Below are positions 16,614 to 30,357 of a DNA stretch of 64,000 nucleotides, piece by piece. Under the pieces are notes generated by a model. It was not told the origin of the DNA and made no database searches. It saw nothing but the letters and a program-made list of their open reading frames with translations. Source of the DNA: Fictibacillus phosphorivorans (GTDB taxonomy: Bacteria; Bacillota; Bacilli; Bacillales; Fictibacillaceae); assembly GCF_001629705.1 (NCBI RefSeq), contig NZ_CP015378.1, positions 496,001 through 560,000 of the forward strand, read 5' to 3'. Position numbers and translations under genes: made by a program. The stretch's first letter is position 1; each line of letters begins with the position of its first letter.

Positions 16614-17480
16614 ATGGAAGATATTTTACGCCCGCTGTATCAGGAGAGAGCAAGCAATGAAAACACATTAGGGGTGCTTTTTGTTGAGAAAAATAAACCA
16701 TTCAGCCCTGGCACGGATCACTTTGATTCGATACTTCTTATTATAGTAAAAGAATCCGATCAACCTTTGATGATCAAACACTACGAGTTTGAGTCTACTT
16801 CAGCTGCGCTTCACATCGTGACAGAACAACTGCTGAATTCTTGGTTGATGCTTGGAACGAACAGAAGAGCGGTTGATTGGGTAATGAACGGGAAAGTCCT
16901 ATTTAATCGAAATGAGTACATAACAAGATTAAGAGACCGACTTCATGAGTTTCCGGCTGAAGAGAGAACTCATAAGATTGGTCTTGAATTTGCAAAATTA
17001 CTTCGCCGTTATAACGACGGAAAAGAACTCTTTCACTCTGGCCATTATTTAGATGCATTCAATAACATCATGCACGCTCTTCACCATCTTGCTCGTTTAT
17101 CTGTTATTGAGCATGGATACTATCCAGAAGTTACAGTTTGGAACCAGGTGAAGATGATTCAGCCTGAGATCTTTAAGTTGTATGAAGAGCTTGTAACAGG
17201 AGAAGAAACGATTGATAAAAGAATCGAACTACTATTATTAGCATCAGAGTTCTCCCTTTCTTCTAAAACAAAACTAGGTGCGCATCATCTGTTGGGTATT
17301 ATTAAACAAAAAGATGAGTGGGCTTATCATGAATTGATGGAGCACGAAGAGGTTCAAGACTATGCGATCGACCTTCCAATGATTCTTACGCACTTAAAAG
17401 ACAAGGGTTATATTAAGGGAATCAAGCGGGAAACCAAGAGCAAAAACCTGTATCACCGTTACTACTCAATAAAAGAATAA
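16614..17480 (+). CDS. ygxA: YgxA nucleotidyltransferase-like protein
   Basis: A 288-residue cytosolic protein starting MEDILRPLYQERASNENTLG, with GGGAGATG upstream of the ATG. It belongs to the YgxA family, annotated as nucleotidyltransferase-like with a helical second domain (DAFNNIMHALHHLARLSVIE, a HEPN-like pattern) and a winged C-terminus. It sits directly upstream of the rRNA operon as in B. subtilis (ygxA-rrnD). Biochemical role unknown. Confidence 0.88.
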   Translation: MEDILRPLYQERASNENTLGVLFVEKNKPFSPGTDHFDSILLIIVKESDQPLMIKHYEFESTSAALHIVTEQLLNSWLMLGTNRRAVDWVMNGKVLFNRNEYITRLRDRLHEFPAEERTHKIGLEFAKLLRRYNDGKELFHSGHYLDAFNNIMHALHHLARLSVIEHGYYPEVTVWNQVKMIQPEIFKLYEELVTGEETIDKRIELLLLASEFSLSSKTKLGAHHLLGIIKQKDEWAYHELMEHEEVQDYAIDLPMILTHLKDKGYIKGIKRETKSKNLYHRYYSIKE

Positions 17481-17499
17481 AGTTTTTTTGAAAAAGGTG

Positions 17500-17529
17500 T
17501 TGACCTGTTTATCTATATCGTGCTATATT
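17500..17529 (+). promoter_or_regulatory. rRNA operon promoter P1
   Basis: TTGACC (-35) and TATATT (-10) with 18-bp spacing, or CTATAT with 17 bp. It lies about 240 bp upstream of 16S. Confidence 0.65.
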
Positions 17530-17592
17530 ATTTCTTGTCGCTGCGACACACGGAAACATTGTTGCAGTCGGGAAACACGATAAAAAAACAGG

Positions 17593-17621
17593 TTGACATC
17601 TTGTTTTTAAGATGATATCCT
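17593..17621 (+). promoter_or_regulatory. rRNA operon promoter P2
   Basis: TTGACA (-35), 17-bp spacer, TATCCT (-10). Downstream, GTTCTTTGAAAACTGAACAA at 17661-17680 is the leader element common before Bacillus 16S genes and also appears before 23S in this operon. Confidence 0.75.
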
Positions 17622-17741
17622 AATAAAGTCGCCAAAACGAGCGACACACGAAACACACAGTTCTTTGAAAACTGAACAAAAGAAATAGGTAAGGAATTAA
17701 GAATTAATTCCGTCAGTTTTAAAATCGAGCAAGACAAACAC

Positions 17742-19295
<1,554 letters not shown>

Positions 19296-19485
19296 TGGAG
19301 ATTATGAAACACCTTCGTGTGTTTCGTAAGTACGCCTATTCTTCTTTTGTTCAGTTTTGAAGGAACTTATGTTCTTTCAAGATGTTCTTTGAAAACTAGA
19401 TATCGACATCCAAACAATATGCAAGGCAGATAGATTTATCTAATCTGCGCCAAGCAAGAATCTTTGATGTGCAAACATCATATAA

Positions 19486-22420
<2,935 letters not shown>

Positions 22421-22509
22421 TAAAAAGCATAACGTTTGGAAACGTCGTATCTAGTTTTGAGAGAACATACTCTCAACAATTTAGAATCATGGTGAAAGTC
22501 ATGGTTAGG

Positions 22510-22625
<116 letters not shown>

Positions 22626-22631
22626 AATGAG

Positions 22632-22662
22632 GAAGATGGATGAAAATCCATCTTCTTTTTTT
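22632..22662 (+). terminator. rRNA operon terminator
   Basis: A 10-bp perfect stem (GAAGATGGAT with ATCCATCTTC, GAAA loop) followed by seven T. Confidence 0.93.
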
Positions 22663-22807
22663 GTGTTCTAAAAATGAAATAAGGAGGTTTGGCGGCTGCC
22701 AAACTTCTGATTTATGAATGATTGAGGTTAGAAGGCTCGGGGGTATAGAGCATAAAGCGAGTTGGAGTGGTTGTCGAGATTTAGCGAATGGCCTTTATTT
22801 TCGGTTT

Positions 22808-22890
22808 TTGACTTAATTGAGGCTCGTTCCGACTTAATTCACTCTTCTTACGACTTAATTTTGTGGATTCAGACTTAATTAGACTGCGGA
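22808..22890. repeat. 21-bp periodic array B (core GACTTAATT), four units
   Basis: GACTTAATT occurs at 22810, 22831, 22852 and 22872, giving spacings of 21, 21 and 20 bp, with variable bases between the cores. The array lies in the 690-bp gap between the rRNA terminator and the Cys/Met enzyme gene. The rest of that gap (22663-22807 and 22891-23141) shows no gene, RNA or terminator that I can support. Confidence 0.8.
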
Positions 22891-23141
22891 GATACCCAGC
22901 ACGGTACTCTCGTGACACAGGCTTAACACTTCCAACGATCTTAAAGCTCTCAAAATAGGAAGAAGATGGCCAGAGCCATCTTCCACAACGCGATATTCTT
23001 CAGCAAAGGCTTCAAATTTCATCTAATAAGTTCCTCAAGCAGCTTTCTTAACCATCTTTTAAGCCAATAGCTTACTTAAACCTTCCTGATCTCACCCACA
23101 AAACCACTAATCAGCTATCCCATCAACTCCACCCCAAATAT

Positions 23142-23204
23142 ACTCACGGTAATCCTTCATATATTCACGGATAAGCTTCATAATTTCACGTATAAAAATT
23201 TTTA
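23142..23204. repeat. 21-bp periodic array C (core TTCACGGATAA), three units
   Basis: TCACG occurs at 23144, 23165 and 23186, exactly 21 bp apart, within A(C/T)TCACGG(A/T)A(A/T) and with partly shared second halves (CTTCATA in two units). It lies 150 bp upstream of the Cys/Met enzyme start and 260 bp downstream of array B. Confidence 0.7.
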
Positions 23205-23355
23205 TCCGATTTTCGACATAACAGCGGTTAGCAAAAGCAACTTCTTATCAACTACTCCATCTATAAAGACAAACACTCTCTACACAAAACCCCATATCTC
23301 CAACCAATTTTATGCTAAACTAAAAGATAAAAAAACAATGGGGAGGCCATATATC

Positions 23356-24504
23356 ATGAAGAATGTTCATTTTGATACATCCAGCGTACATGCAAGTGGT
23401 CATAATAGTGTGAAGTCGGTGAGTAAGATCAATCCGATCTATCAGACGTCAGCTTTTTCTTTTAATGACCTAGACGACCTAGAGGATTATTTTAGAGGAA
23501 AGAACGATTATTTGTATACGCGTATGAACAACCCCAACCAGAACGATTTTGCGAGTGGTGTTGCTAATCTTGAACAAGCTCCTGCAGGTGTTGTGACATC
23601 ATCGGGGATGTCAGCCATTCTAGTTGGTATCTTAGCAGTCGCGCAAGTAGGTGATCATATTCTAGCTTGTGATGATCTGTACGGCGGCACCTATCAGCTT
23701 CTTTCTGATGACCTCAAAAGCTTTGGAATCGACACCACATTCGTTTCATTCAAAGACTTAGATGAAGTTAAACGAAATATTCGCAGCAATACAAAGCTCA
23801 TTTATTCAGAATCCATAACGAATCCTTTATTGCGCGTAGAGGATCTGGAGGGTCTTGTTGCGCTTGCAAACGAACACAAACTTACGACGATGATCGATAA
23901 TACCTTCGCTACACCTTATGTACTTCAGCCATACACAAAAGGTGTTGATCTCGTTGTTCATAGTGCGACGAAATATTTAAACGGACATAGCGACGTAACA
24001 GCAGGTGTGGTAGTAGGGAATGAGGAGTTAATCGCAAAAGCGCAAGCGAAAATGATTCACCTCGGCTGTAATCTAGGACCGTTCGATGCTTGGTTAGCTT
24101 CTCGCGGTTTAAAAACGTTAAGTGTTCGTATGGAACGTCATATCTCTAACGCCACTGAATTAGCGGATCAGCTTAAACAGACAGATGGAATTAAAACTGT
24201 ATACTATCCAGAATACGTGAGTGAAACGGGTAATTCTTCTATTGTAACGATCGAACTTGATGAAAACAGTAGCGTGCACACTTTCTTTAAGTCATTGGAC
24301 TGGGTTCACATTGTTCCAACCCTTGCTGGTGTAGAAACGACGGTCTCATATCCACTTGGAACATCACACCGTTCACTACCAGCCGAGGCATGTGAGAAAT
24401 TGGGGATTAATAAGAATGTAATCCGAATTTCAGTTGGGATTGAAAACATTGAGGATATTGTAACTGTTTTTAAAGAAGCTGCTAAAAAAGCCCTGATACA
24501 ATAG
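23356..24504 (+). CDS. PLP-dependent Cys/Met metabolism enzyme (cystathionine gamma-synthase/lyase family)
   Basis: A 382-residue enzyme; start at 23356 after GGGGAGG. Family blocks are NPIYQTSAFSF, YTRMNNPNQ, the SSGMSAI phosphate-binding loop, DNTFATPY and the PLP lysine in VVHSATKYLNGHSDVTAG. The C-terminus has VETTVSYPLGTSHRSLP. Trans-sulfuration lyases, synthases, O-acetylhomoserine sulfhydrylases and methionine gamma-lyases share these motifs, so the exact reaction is uncertain. No S-box or T-box leader was recognised upstream. A hairpin overlapping its stop codon acts as terminator. Confidence 0.88.
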   Translation: MKNVHFDTSSVHASGHNSVKSVSKINPIYQTSAFSFNDLDDLEDYFRGKNDYLYTRMNNPNQNDFASGVANLEQAPAGVVTSSGMSAILVGILAVAQVGDHILACDDLYGGTYQLLSDDLKSFGIDTTFVSFKDLDEVKRNIRSNTKLIYSESITNPLLRVEDLEGLVALANEHKLTTMIDNTFATPYVLQPYTKGVDLVVHSATKYLNGHSDVTAGVVVGNEELIAKAQAKMIHLGCNLGPFDAWLASRGLKTLSVRMERHISNATELADQLKQTDGIKTVYYPEYVSETGNSSIVTIELDENSSVHTFFKSLDWVHIVPTLAGVETTVSYPLGTSHRSLPAEACEKLGINKNVIRISVGIENIEDIVTVFKEAAKKALIQ

Positions 24505-24511
24505 GGCTTTT
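24484..24511 (+). terminator. Terminator overlapping the end of the Cys/Met enzyme gene
   Basis: AAAAGCCCT pairs with AGGGCTTTT around a loop containing the stop codon; short T tail. Confidence 0.65.
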
Positions 24512-24574
24512 GGGCTTTAATTTGTAATAAAATCGAATTGTTCCTTTTTGTCGAAATGTGTTATGATACCTGAG

Positions 24575-24587
24575 TGAAAGCGCTTCA
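24575..24587 (+). promoter_or_regulatory. Possible degenerate cre (CcpA) site upstream of the amino-acid permease
   Basis: TGAAAGCGCTTCA is one base short of the perfect palindrome TGAAAGCGCTTTCA. It lies 7 bp after a -10-like TATGAT at 24562, where CcpA binding would repress. The spacing deviates from consensus, so this is a candidate only. Confidence 0.3.
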
Positions 24588-24613
24588 TCATATACATCAA
24601 GGGAGGCATAAAA

Positions 24614-25993
24614 ATGAAGCCAAAACAAGAATTACAGCGTGGGCTCGAAGAACGACATATTACACTTATGTCACTCGGGGCCGCTATTGGAGTGGGCTTA
24701 TTTTTAGGGTCAGCTTCAGCAATTGAAATGGCGGGGCCAGCAATTTTATTCGCATATGCATTAGGCGGAGCCGTAATGTTCATCATCATGAGAGCATTAG
24801 GAGAGATGGCAATTCATCAACCGGTTGCGGGATCGTTTAGCCGATATGCTAGAAACTATATTGGACCACTAGCTGGTTATTTAACAGGCTGGAACTATTG
24901 GTTCTTATGGATCGTAACATGTATGGCTGAGATAACAGCCGTAGGTATTTATATGAAAATGTGGTACCCAGATGTACCTGTTTGGATTTGGGCACTATCA
25001 GCGCTTGTGATCATGGCGAGCATCAACTTGCTTGCGATTAAAGCATATGGAGAGTTCGAATTCTGGTTTGCATTGATCAAGATCGTTGCTATCGTATTGA
25101 TGATTATTACAGGTTTAGGCATGATACTATTTGGATTTGGTAACGGTGGAGTTGCAACAGGAATCAGTAACCTTTGGGAAAATGGGGGTTTCGCTCCTAA
25201 TGGTGTACAGGGAATCCTCATGTCTATGCAGATGGTTATGTTTGCATTCTTAGGTATTGAAATGATCGGTGTTACAGCAGGTGAGGTGAAGAACCCTGAA
25301 AAGTCACTAGCAAGAGCTGTAAACTCTGTATTCTGGCGTATCCTAATTTTTTACGTAGGGGCATTATTCGTTATCATGTCCATCTACCCGTGGGATCAGA
25401 TCGGAACGCAAGGAAGTCCGTTCGTTCTAACTTTTGAAAAAATCGGTATCGGACAAGCTGCTGGTATCATTAACTTTGTTGTTTTAACAGCGGCATTATC
25501 AAGCTGTAACAGTGGAATATTCAGTACAGGACGCATGCTTTTCAACCTGGCTGAACAAAAACAAGCACCGGCAGGACTTCATAAAGTAAGTAAGACGGGT
25601 GTACCGTCTGTAGCCGTATTGGTTTCAGCTGGAGCACTTCTAATTGGAGTCGTATTAAACTATCTTGTTCCTGAGAAAGTATTCGTATGGGTAACAAGTA
25701 TCTCAACATTCGGAGCAATTTGGACATGGTCCATTATCCTTGTGTCACAGCTTAAGTTCCGTAAAAGCTTAAGTGAAGAAGAAAAGAAAACATTAAAATT
25801 CAAAGTGCCGTTCTTTCCTTATGGCTCATATATTGCACTAGCGATTCTAATCTTTGTAGTCGGGATCATGGCATACTTCCCAGACACACGTATCGCCTTG
25901 ATCGTAGGCCCTTGTTGGTTGATCTTATTAACAGCGATCTACTATTTTAAAGGGTTCAACAAACGCCCTGAGAATAACGATAAAGTAGCATAA
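24614..25993 (+). CDS. Amino-acid permease of the APC superfamily (AapA/ProY type)
   Basis: A 459-residue integral membrane symporter with about 12 hydrophobic helices. The N-terminus LQRGLEERHITLMSLGAAIG and GSASAIEMAGPAILFAYALG are signatures of the AAT subfamily (proline, alanine, GABA, aromatic permeases). The conserved FLGIEMIGVTAGEVKNPEKS block follows in the middle. Substrate cannot be settled between proline and small neutral amino acids. The ribosome binding site is AAGGGAGG. Confidence 0.9.
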   Translation: MKPKQELQRGLEERHITLMSLGAAIGVGLFLGSASAIEMAGPAILFAYALGGAVMFIIMRALGEMAIHQPVAGSFSRYARNYIGPLAGYLTGWNYWFLWIVTCMAEITAVGIYMKMWYPDVPVWIWALSALVIMASINLLAIKAYGEFEFWFALIKIVAIVLMIITGLGMILFGFGNGGVATGISNLWENGGFAPNGVQGILMSMQMVMFAFLGIEMIGVTAGEVKNPEKSLARAVNSVFWRILIFYVGALFVIMSIYPWDQIGTQGSPFVLTFEKIGIGQAAGIINFVVLTAALSSCNSGIFSTGRMLFNLAEQKQAPAGLHKVSKTGVPSVAVLVSAGALLIGVVLNYLVPEKVFVWVTSISTFGAIWTWSIILVSQLKFRKSLSEEEKKTLKFKVPFFPYGSYIALAILIFVVGIMAYFPDTRIALIVGPCWLILLTAIYYFKGFNKRPENNDKVA

Positions 25994-26134
25994 AATAGAG
26001 GGCATAGGAAATAAATAAAATTTCTTGTGCCTAATATTTTTAAAACACTTGCATCATACTAATAAACGTGATATATTAATAAATGTCCGAAACAAGTTGT
26101 TATCTAAACCAGAGAAAACAACATTTTATAACGT

Positions 26135-26211
<77 letters not shown>

Positions 26212-26252
26212 ATTTAAATTTTATGAACTACATCATCAATTACATACAAGCT

Positions 26253-26328
26253 GGACCCGTGGTGTAGTGGTTAACATGCCTGCCTGTCACGCAGGAGATC
26301 GCCGGTTCGACCCCGGTCGGGTCCGCCA
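26253..26328 (+). tRNA. tRNA-Asp, anticodon GTC
   Basis: 76 bases including an encoded CCA; acceptor arms GGACCCG/CGGGTCC, anticodon loop CTGTCAC, T arm CCGGTTCGACCCCGG. It lies 41 bp after the initiator tRNA, in one transcription unit. Confidence 0.96.
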
Positions 26329-26332
26329 CTTT

Positions 26333-26363
26333 TAAAAACGAAACAAGGTTTCGTGTTTTTTTA
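26333..26363 (+). terminator. tRNA cluster terminator
   Basis: AAAACGAAAC pairs with GTTTCGTGTTT around a short loop and is followed by a run of T. Confidence 0.75.
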
Positions 26364-26399
26364 TGTCTAAAAGTAAGTTAAACTAATATACAACTGTCA

Positions 26400-26436
26400 C
26401 CTTAGGAGTTTTATTATAATCCTAAGGCTTTTTTAT
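26400..26436 (+). terminator. Second, orphan terminator-like hairpin after the tRNAs
   Basis: An 8-bp perfect stem CCTTAGGA with TCCTAAGG, 12-base loop, then a T-rich tail. It is only 37 bp after the first terminator. It may be a back-up terminator or the end of a very short leader transcript. Confidence 0.7.
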
Positions 26437-26456
26437 AAGTTGATTTAAGAGTTGAG

Positions 26457-26584
26457 GTTGATTTCCGCTCCAGGTGCTTCGCTTTCCGCGGGGCGACCGG
26501 TGAGCCCCTTGCCGCTTTGCGCCCTTAAGGGTCTCACCTGACCGCTCGTCCCGCAGGAGTCTCGCACCTTCCATTACAATCAAC
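26457..26584 (-). repeat. Dispersed 128-bp palindromic repeat, copy 3 (inverted)
   Basis: 128 bp in the opposite orientation to the other copies. It begins GTTGATTTCCGCTCCAGGTG and ends CACCTTCCATTACAATCAAC. It lies between the orphan terminator and thiL, ending 66 bp before the thiL start. Confidence 0.9.
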
Positions 26585-26649
26585 TTTTCATTGAAGTGAA
26601 AGTCATTTAAAAACTCTATTTTAAAGATAAACCAGAGAGGAGCACATCC

Positions 26650-27648
26650 ATGATTAAAGATGAATTTGAATGGATCAACAGCATCACGCCTCGGCACTTC
26701 TTTCAAAAAGAGGTTGTTCAAGGAATCGGTGATGACGCTGCTCTTTGGTCGGTGAATGAAGAGATGGATCAAATCGTTTGTGTGGATACCATGGTAGAAG
26801 GTGTTCATTTTACGAGGGATACGTTATCACCTTTCCAAACAGGCTTTAAAGCACTTGCTGTAAACGTGAGTGATATTGCCGCTATGGGTGGTATTCCACA
26901 GTTCTATCTTGTCTCGATTGCGATTCCAACTGAATGGTCAGAGGATGAGCTGCAAGAGATCTATCGTGGAATGGGAGATCTTGCTGAGAAATACAAAATG
27001 GATCTTATGGGCGGCGATACCGTTTCTACAAAAGGGCCGTTAGTATTATCGGTGACCGTTATTGGAAAAGTAGAAAAAGGTAGATCTTTATTAAGAAGTA
27101 ACGCTAGATCTGGAGACTCCGTATTTTTAACAGGAATAACGGGAGAATCAGCGGCAGGGCTCTCTGTATTGCTAGAAAAAACAAGACATGCTGCTTTTAC
27201 CTCAAACGAAGAAAAATGGATAAGACAACATCAGATGCCCATTCCTCATATCGAACAAGGAAGAATTCTCGCAGGAAGCGGTTTTCGGATCTCCTTGAAC
27301 GATGTCAGTGACGGAGTGGCGAGTGAATTGAATGAGATTGCTGAAGCGAGTAACGTTTCTATTATTATAGAAAGAAACAGTCTGCCTGTAAGTGAGTCCT
27401 TAAGTGATTTACCAGAGGCCGACGTGCTCAACCACCAGTTGTTTGGTGGAGAGGACTATGTGCTGGTTGGGACGGCAAGAGAAAAAGATTTTAAGGTGCT
27501 GTCAGATACATTCAAACAACATGGGCTGCAGCTTTATGAAATCGGAAAAGTTGGAGAAGCTGGTAATGCTGAGGTCTATCTTCACAAACAGGACGAGAAG
27601 CCGAAACTTCTCATGAAAAAAGGATTTAATCATTTTAGGGAAAGGTAA
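26650..27648 (+). CDS. thiL: Thiamine-monophosphate kinase
   Basis: A 332-residue ATP-dependent kinase making thiamine diphosphate from the monophosphate, the last step of cofactor synthesis. Conserved blocks are IGDDAALW, CVDTMVEGVHF, NVSDIAAMGG, LMGGDTVSTKGPLVLSVTV and NDVSDGVASEL. The ribosome binding site is GAGAGGAG. It heads the thiL-tsaE-tsaB-rimI-tsaD run, which matches B. subtilis ydiA-ydiE. Confidence 0.95.
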   Translation: MIKDEFEWINSITPRHFFQKEVVQGIGDDAALWSVNEEMDQIVCVDTMVEGVHFTRDTLSPFQTGFKALAVNVSDIAAMGGIPQFYLVSIAIPTEWSEDELQEIYRGMGDLAEKYKMDLMGGDTVSTKGPLVLSVTVIGKVEKGRSLLRSNARSGDSVFLTGITGESAAGLSVLLEKTRHAAFTSNEEKWIRQHQMPIPHIEQGRILAGSGFRISLNDVSDGVASELNEIAEASNVSIIIERNSLPVSESLSDLPEADVLNHQLFGGEDYVLVGTAREKDFKVLSDTFKQHGLQLYEIGKVGEAGNAEVYLHKQDEKPKLLMKKGFNHFRER

Positions 27649-27657
27649 GGGGAAGTC

Positions 27658-28110
27658 ATGAGTACTTATCATTATGAAACAAAGTCAGCGGAAGAAACGA
27701 TGTCTTTTGCCGAAAAGCTAGGCTCTATTCTTCAAAAAGGAGATGTACTCACACTGGCTGGAGATCTTGGAGCTGGAAAGACGACTTTTACAAAAGGGCT
27801 CGCAAAAGGACTTGGAGTGACCCGTACAGTGAACTCTCCTACTTTTACCATCATTAAAGAATACAGCGGAAGACTGCCGCTTTATCATATGGACGTGTAC
27901 CGGTTAGAAGACTCTGATGAAGATCTAGGGTTTGACGAGTACTTTTCAGGAGAAGGAGTTTGTGTGGTCGAGTGGGCCGTATTTATAGAAGACTATTTAC
28001 CAGAAGAAAGACTTGAACTCGTTATCTCACATAAAGGGGACGATGAGCGAGAGATTCAATTAAGACCTATCGGAAGCAGATACGAAGAACGCGTTAAGGA
28101 GATTATGTAA
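27658..28110 (+). CDS. tsaE: tRNA t6A synthesis ATPase TsaE
   Basis: A 150-residue P-loop ATPase that drives turnover of the TsaB-TsaD complex making N6-threonylcarbamoyladenosine at position 37 of ANN-decoding tRNAs. The P-loop is [20 protein letters not shown]; the [11 protein letters not shown] and HMDVYRLED blocks are typical. It starts 9 bp after thiL and its stop overlaps the tsaB start (TAATG). Confidence 0.96.
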   Translation: MSTYHYETKSAEETMSFAEKLGSILQKGDVLTLAGDLGAGKTTFTKGLAKGLGVTRTVNSPTFTIIKEYSGRLPLYHMDVYRLEDSDEDLGFDEYFSGEGVCVVEWAVFIEDYLPEERLELVISHKGDDEREIQLRPIGSRYEERVKEIM

Positions 28111-28805
28111 TGAAAGTTCTTGCAATAGATACATCCAATCTTGTGATGGGGATCGCTGTATTGGATGAAGGAAAAGTGCTCGGTGAGTATATTACAAACT
28201 TAAAAAAGAATCATTCAATACGGGTAATGCCTGCGATTGAAGAAGTGTTAAAAGAGACAGGGGTAAAACCTGCAGAACTCGATCGCATCGTGGTTGCGAA
28301 AGGGCCAGGATCATACACAGGTGTTAGAATCGGTGTAACGATCGCAAAGACACTTGCGTGGACGCTTAAAAAAGAACTCGTTGGGATCTCGAGCTTGGAA
28401 GTGCTTGCTCAGAGCGGGAAATACTTTGAGGGCTATACCGTTCCGTTGTTCGATGCGCGCCGTACACAGCTATTTACGGGGCTTTATGGAAGAAATGATT
28501 CAGGAGAGTTTCAAAATCTTTGGGAAGACGGAATCATCTTATTAAAAGATTGGTTGGACAAGCTTCAAGAGCTAGATAAAAAGATATTATTCGTAGGCAG
28601 CGATTTGCCTCTGCACCAAGAGACGATTCAGAACGTGTTGGGCGATCAAGCTGTTTTTGGACAAGTATCTGATCACAATCCTCGTCCAAGCGAACTAGGA
28701 CGTATCGGTATGACAAGCGAACCGGTTGATATCCATTCGTTTACACCAAGCTATCTTCAGTTGGCAGAAGCAGAAGTGAACTGGCTGAAGTCACAGGGGA
28801 AGTAG
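28110..28805 (+). CDS. tsaB: tRNA t6A synthesis scaffold TsaB
   Basis: A 231-residue ASKHA-fold protein, a partner of TsaD in the t6A-forming complex. It opens with VLAIDTSNLVMGIAVLDEGK and has GPGSYTGVRIGVTIAKTLAW. It lacks the metal-binding HxxxH of TsaD, as expected for the inactive paralogue. The first base of its ATG is the last base of the tsaE stop. Confidence 0.95.
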   Translation: MKVLAIDTSNLVMGIAVLDEGKVLGEYITNLKKNHSIRVMPAIEEVLKETGVKPAELDRIVVAKGPGSYTGVRIGVTIAKTLAWTLKKELVGISSLEVLAQSGKYFEGYTVPLFDARRTQLFTGLYGRNDSGEFQNLWEDGIILLKDWLDKLQELDKKILFVGSDLPLHQETIQNVLGDQAVFGQVSDHNPRPSELGRIGMTSEPVDIHSFTPSYLQLAEAEVNWLKSQGK

Positions 28806-28815
28806 GGTGGATCTG

Positions 28816-29265
28816 ATGGGAGAGCCTTATACATTCAGACTGGCAAAAGTAAGCGATATAGATGATATCCTTGGGATCGAGCAAGCCTCATTTGCTGTTC
28901 CATGGTCCCGAGAAGCTTTTTACAGAGAGATTGTTGAGAACCAGTTCGCTCATTACCTCGTCATCGAAGACTCCTTTCAGCCGGTCGGTTATTGCGGCAT
29001 CTGGCTTGTTATGGACGAGGCACATGTTACGAACATTGCGATTCTTCCATCGTATAGAGGGAGAAAGCTAGGGGAGATGCTCATGAGAGAAGCGATTAAG
29101 CTCGCGAAGATGCATGGCGCTGTATCGATGACGCTAGAGGCACGCGTAAGTAATCATGTTGCACAGAATTTATATAAAAAACTAGGATTTGAAGCAGGCG
29201 GTATCCGGAAAAACTATTATAGCGATAATGGTGAAGACGCTTTAGTGATGTGGGTGGAATTATGA
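28816..29265 (+). CDS. rimI: Ribosomal-protein S18 alanine N-acetyltransferase-like GNAT
   Basis: A 149-residue GNAT acetyltransferase. The acetyl-CoA loop is [18 protein letters not shown], and the C-terminal [20 protein letters not shown] is typical of RimI. The ATG at 28816 is preceded by AGGGTGG; a GTG at 28807 is the alternative. Its stop overlaps the tsaD start in ATGA, showing coupling. The true substrate in bacilli is inferred, not shown. Confidence 0.92.
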   Translation: MGEPYTFRLAKVSDIDDILGIEQASFAVPWSREAFYREIVENQFAHYLVIEDSFQPVGYCGIWLVMDEAHVTNIAILPSYRGRKLGEMLMREAIKLAKMHGAVSMTLEARVSNHVAQNLYKKLGFEAGGIRKNYYSDNGEDALVMWVEL

Positions 29266-30278
29266 TAAAAGATGAATTGATATTAGCGATAGAAACAAGC
29301 TGTGATGAGACGGCAGTAGCGATTGTAAAGAACGGTACTGAACTGTTGGCAAACGTAGTCGCGTCACAGATCGAGAGTCATAAACGTTTTGGCGGCGTAG
29401 TGCCTGAAGTGGCGTCACGCCATCATGTTGAAGAGATTACAGTCGTGATTGAAGAAGCGTTGAATCAAGCAGGGTTAGAACCAGCAGATCTCACGGCGGT
29501 TGCTGTAACCGAAGGACCAGGCCTCGTCGGTGCGTTATTGATCGGTGTTAACGCAGCGAAAGCGTTCGCCTTCGCGCATAGTCTGCCGCTCGTTCCTGTG
29601 CATCATATCGCAGGGCACATCTACGCGAACAGACTCGTAAAAGAAATGACGTTTCCTTTGTTATCTCTTATCGTCTCAGGCGGGCATACAGAGCTTGTTC
29701 TGATGGAGGAGCACGGCACGTTCAAAGTGATCGGTGAAACAAGAGACGACGCAGCAGGTGAAGCGTACGATAAAGTAGCGCGAACGCTTAACATGCCATA
29801 CCCAGGCGGTCCTCATATCGATAAGCTCGCACAAGAGGGAGAAGCAAACATCGACCTGCCTCGCGCTTGGCTAGAGCCGAACTCACTTGATTTCAGCTTC
29901 AGTGGCTTAAAGTCAGCTGTGATCAACACGGTTCATAATGCTACACAACGCGGAGAAGTGATTAAGCCTGAAGATCTAGCAGCGAGCTTCCAAGCAAGTG
30001 TTGTGGATGTACTTGTGGAAAAAACATACCGTGCCGCAGAGCAATATAACGTAAAACAAGTCCTCTTAGCCGGTGGGGTAGCGGCGAACAAAGGACTTCG
30101 TCACATGCTAGAAAACCGTTTTAATGGAACAAAGTATGACCTCGTTATTCCTCCTCTCCACTTATGCACAGATAATGCAGCCATGATTGGAGCTGCAGGA
30201 AGTGTGGCGTACCAAAAAGGAACGCGTGGAGATATGGCATTAAACGGTGTACCAGGGTTAGATTTAGAAGCGCAATAA
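29262..30278 (+). CDS. tsaD: tRNA N6-threonylcarbamoyladenosine transferase TsaD
   Basis: A 338-residue metalloenzyme that transfers the threonylcarbamoyl group to A37 of tRNA. Start at the ATG at 29262 ([20 protein letters not shown]). Metal ligands are in [10 protein letters not shown] (HxxxH), and [13 protein letters not shown] [21 protein letters not shown] and [13 protein letters not shown] complete the ASKHA core. It is last in the operon and followed by a strong terminator, then the DnaA-box cluster. Confidence 0.96.
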   Translation: MIKDELILAIETSCDETAVAIVKNGTELLANVVASQIESHKRFGGVVPEVASRHHVEEITVVIEEALNQAGLEPADLTAVAVTEGPGLVGALLIGVNAAKAFAFAHSLPLVPVHHIAGHIYANRLVKEMTFPLLSLIVSGGHTELVLMEEHGTFKVIGETRDDAAGEAYDKVARTLNMPYPGGPHIDKLAQEGEANIDLPRAWLEPNSLDFSFSGLKSAVINTVHNATQRGEVIKPEDLAASFQASVVDVLVEKTYRAAEQYNVKQVLLAGGVAANKGLRHMLENRFNGTKYDLVIPPLHLCTDNAAMIGAAGSVAYQKGTRGDMALNGVPGLDLEAQ

Positions 30279-30281
30279 TGT

Positions 30282-30320
30282 AAAAGCTCTTTTCCTTTTA
30301 AGAGGAGAAGAGCTTTTTTA
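30282..30320 (+). terminator. Terminator of the thiL-tsaD operon
   Basis: Stem AAAAGCTCTTTTCC with GGAGAAGAGCTTTT (one mismatch), 8-base loop, T-rich tail. Confidence 0.9.
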
Positions 30321-30357
30321 GTTATCGACAGAAATCGACACAAAAACCCTTCATTTT

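Noticed and set aside
23205..23355. S-box or T-box leader before the Cys/Met enzyme gene
   Set aside because: No S-box core, T-box sequence or leader terminator is visible between array C and the start codon.
26422..26808. 128-residue minus-strand ORF with ARLLRDERSGETLKGAKRQG
   Set aside because: This peptide is a translation of the dispersed 128-bp repeat plus antisense thiL sequence; similar artefact ORFs arise from the other copies.
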